Positions 47,641-48,456 of a DNA stretch of 48,456 nucleotides are shown one piece after another. This DNA comes from Moraxellaceae bacterium (lineage in GTDB: Bacteria > Pseudomonadota > Gammaproteobacteria > Pseudomonadales > Moraxellaceae). The notes under the pieces are model-generated. The model was given only the letters and a program-made list of their open reading frames with translations, had not been told where the DNA came from and did no database searches. Numbering within the stretch: the first letter of the stretch is position 1; each line of letters starts with the position of its first letter. Position numbers and translations under genes: made by a program. The DNA is taken from contig JAGLBJ010000006.1 of NCBI GenBank assembly GCA_018260315.1, forward strand, positions 1-48,456. Reading direction: 5' to 3'.

Positions 47641-48456
47641 ATGGAACCGATGGTCGTCATGGCAGCCAAAGCTGTCGAAAAGGTCGGCGCAGAACTGGTA
47701 AAAGCTCACCAAAACCGGCATCGGCTGGACTTGCAAGTCGAACCCAAGGGCGTTCAGGGCATTGATGGATTGGTGACGCGGGTCGACCGTTATGCTGAAG
47801 AGTTGCTGATTTCGACCTTACGTAAAAGTTACCCGCGTCATCGTTTTATTGGCGAAGAGTTTGGCGAACAGCCCGGCCAAGGCAATGATGATGATTGGTG
47901 CTGGATTATTGATCCGCTTGATGGCACACAAAATTTTGTGCATGGTGTTCCGCATTTCTGTATTTCGGTTGCAGCGCAATATCGCGGCGTTACGCAGCAT
48001 GGCCTCATTTATGACCCGGTGCGTGAAGAAATGTTTTCGGCCAGTCGCGGCACAGGAGCCATTCTAGACCAGCGACGTATTCGGGTAAGCGAAAAAACCA
48101 GCTTAAACCAGGCTCTTTTTGCCGTAGGTCGACCCTTGATGACATTGCGCGAAGGCGAGCGTGTCCATTTTATCGAAGAACATTTTGCCAGCTTACAGGC
48201 GGTTATGCAGCAAGGGGGCGATATACGGCGCACTGGTTCGGCCGCTTTGGATTTAGCGTATGTTGCGGCCGGACGATTTGATGGCTTTTTTGAATTGGGT
48301 TTGAAGTCTTGGGACATTGCTGCCGGTGCGCTCTTGGTAAAAGAGGCGGGCGGTACGGTGGTCGATGCGCGCGGCGGTGAAGACAGTTTAATTAATGGTC
48401 AGGTGATTGCAAGTTCCATGAAACTGTTAAAACCTCTGATGCAGGCCGTCATGCCG
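47641..48456 (+). CDS. suhB: inositol-1-monophosphatase family protein SuhB, 3' end outside the window
   Basis: Mg-dependent phosphatase of the inositol monophosphatase family; in Enterobacteria SuhB also takes part in rRNA antitermination. 272 codons are open to the window edge, so the last residue or residues are missing. Metal-site motifs are GEEFGE, WIIDPLDGTQNFVHGVPHF, and SWDIAAGALLVKEAGG; GSAALDLAYVAAGRFDGFFE is also typical. GGAT lies seven bases before the ATG at 47641. It follows dxs by 188 bases with no clear terminator between them. The usual length is about 270 residues, so the stop is probably close to the window end. Confidence 0.94.
   Translation, partial: MEPMVVMAAKAVEKVGAELVKAHQNRHRLDLQVEPKGVQGIDGLVTRVDRYAEELLISTLRKSYPRHRFIGEEFGEQPGQGNDDDWCWIIDPLDGTQNFVHGVPHFCISVAAQYRGVTQHGLIYDPVREEMFSASRGTGAILDQRRIRVSEKTSLNQALFAVGRPLMTLREGERVHFIEEHFASLQAVMQQGGDIRRTGSAALDLAYVAAGRFDGFFELGLKSWDIAAGALLVKEAGGTVVDARGGEDSLINGQVIASSMKLLKPLMQAVMP

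Overview
The window comes from a gammaproteobacterial chromosome of moderate GC content, most likely Moraxellaceae or a close relative. This placement is inferred from gene content and family signatures: the pilB-pilC-pilD-coaE block, a single LolC/E-type permease followed directly by lolD, a Pseudomonas-type magnesium-binding HemB, an aerobic HemF, and an acyl-CoA dehydrogenase and Dxs whose N-termini resemble Acinetobacter proteins. No rRNA, tRNA, CRISPR array, prophage or intact insertion sequence was recognised.

Layout. 1-3.0 kb: a partial CNNM/CBS/CorC membrane protein preceded by an Atm1-type ABC exporter. 3.2-3.9 kb: a glutathione S-transferase with a clear terminator. 4.0-8.5 kb: the type IV pilus assembly cluster (pilB, pilC, pilD) ending in coaE. 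9.0-15.0 kb: tesB, engB, an unrecognised 312-residue protein, a YaiI-like protein, a PilZ protein divergent from lolF-lolD, then a stretch of gene debris to about 15.7 kb that includes the N-terminus of an HNH-endonuclease-like protein. 15.9-23.4 kb: serC, gyrA, proS and proA, all on the minus strand. 23.6-32.7 kb: an alpha/beta hydrolase fused to a PilZ domain, a SAM methyltransferase, nagZ, prc, a YkgJ-type cysteine-cluster protein, a hotdog thioesterase, hemB and a small membrane protein. 32.8-37.3 kb: a COG2958/HrgA-like protein and a glyQ-x-glyS operon with an extra gene inserted. 37.5-42.3 kb: acyl-CoA dehydrogenase, aroE, hemF and a second GST. 42.5-44.3 kb: a cluster of four decayed genes. 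44.4-48.5 kb: ribA, dxs with a long and potentially structured leader, and a partial suhB.

Most of the window is housekeeping. It supports envelope traffic (lipoprotein export, pilus assembly, periplasmic proteolysis, muropeptide recycling), translation (two tRNA synthetases, a ribosome-assembly GTPase), DNA topology, and cofactor or precursor synthesis (CoA, haem, riboflavin, isoprenoids, proline, serine, shikimate). The less ordinary parts are the hydrolase-PilZ fusion, the small gene embedded in the glycyl-tRNA synthetase operon, the two pseudogene patches, and the nested inverted repeats in front of dxs. I see no complete, clearly new multi-gene system.
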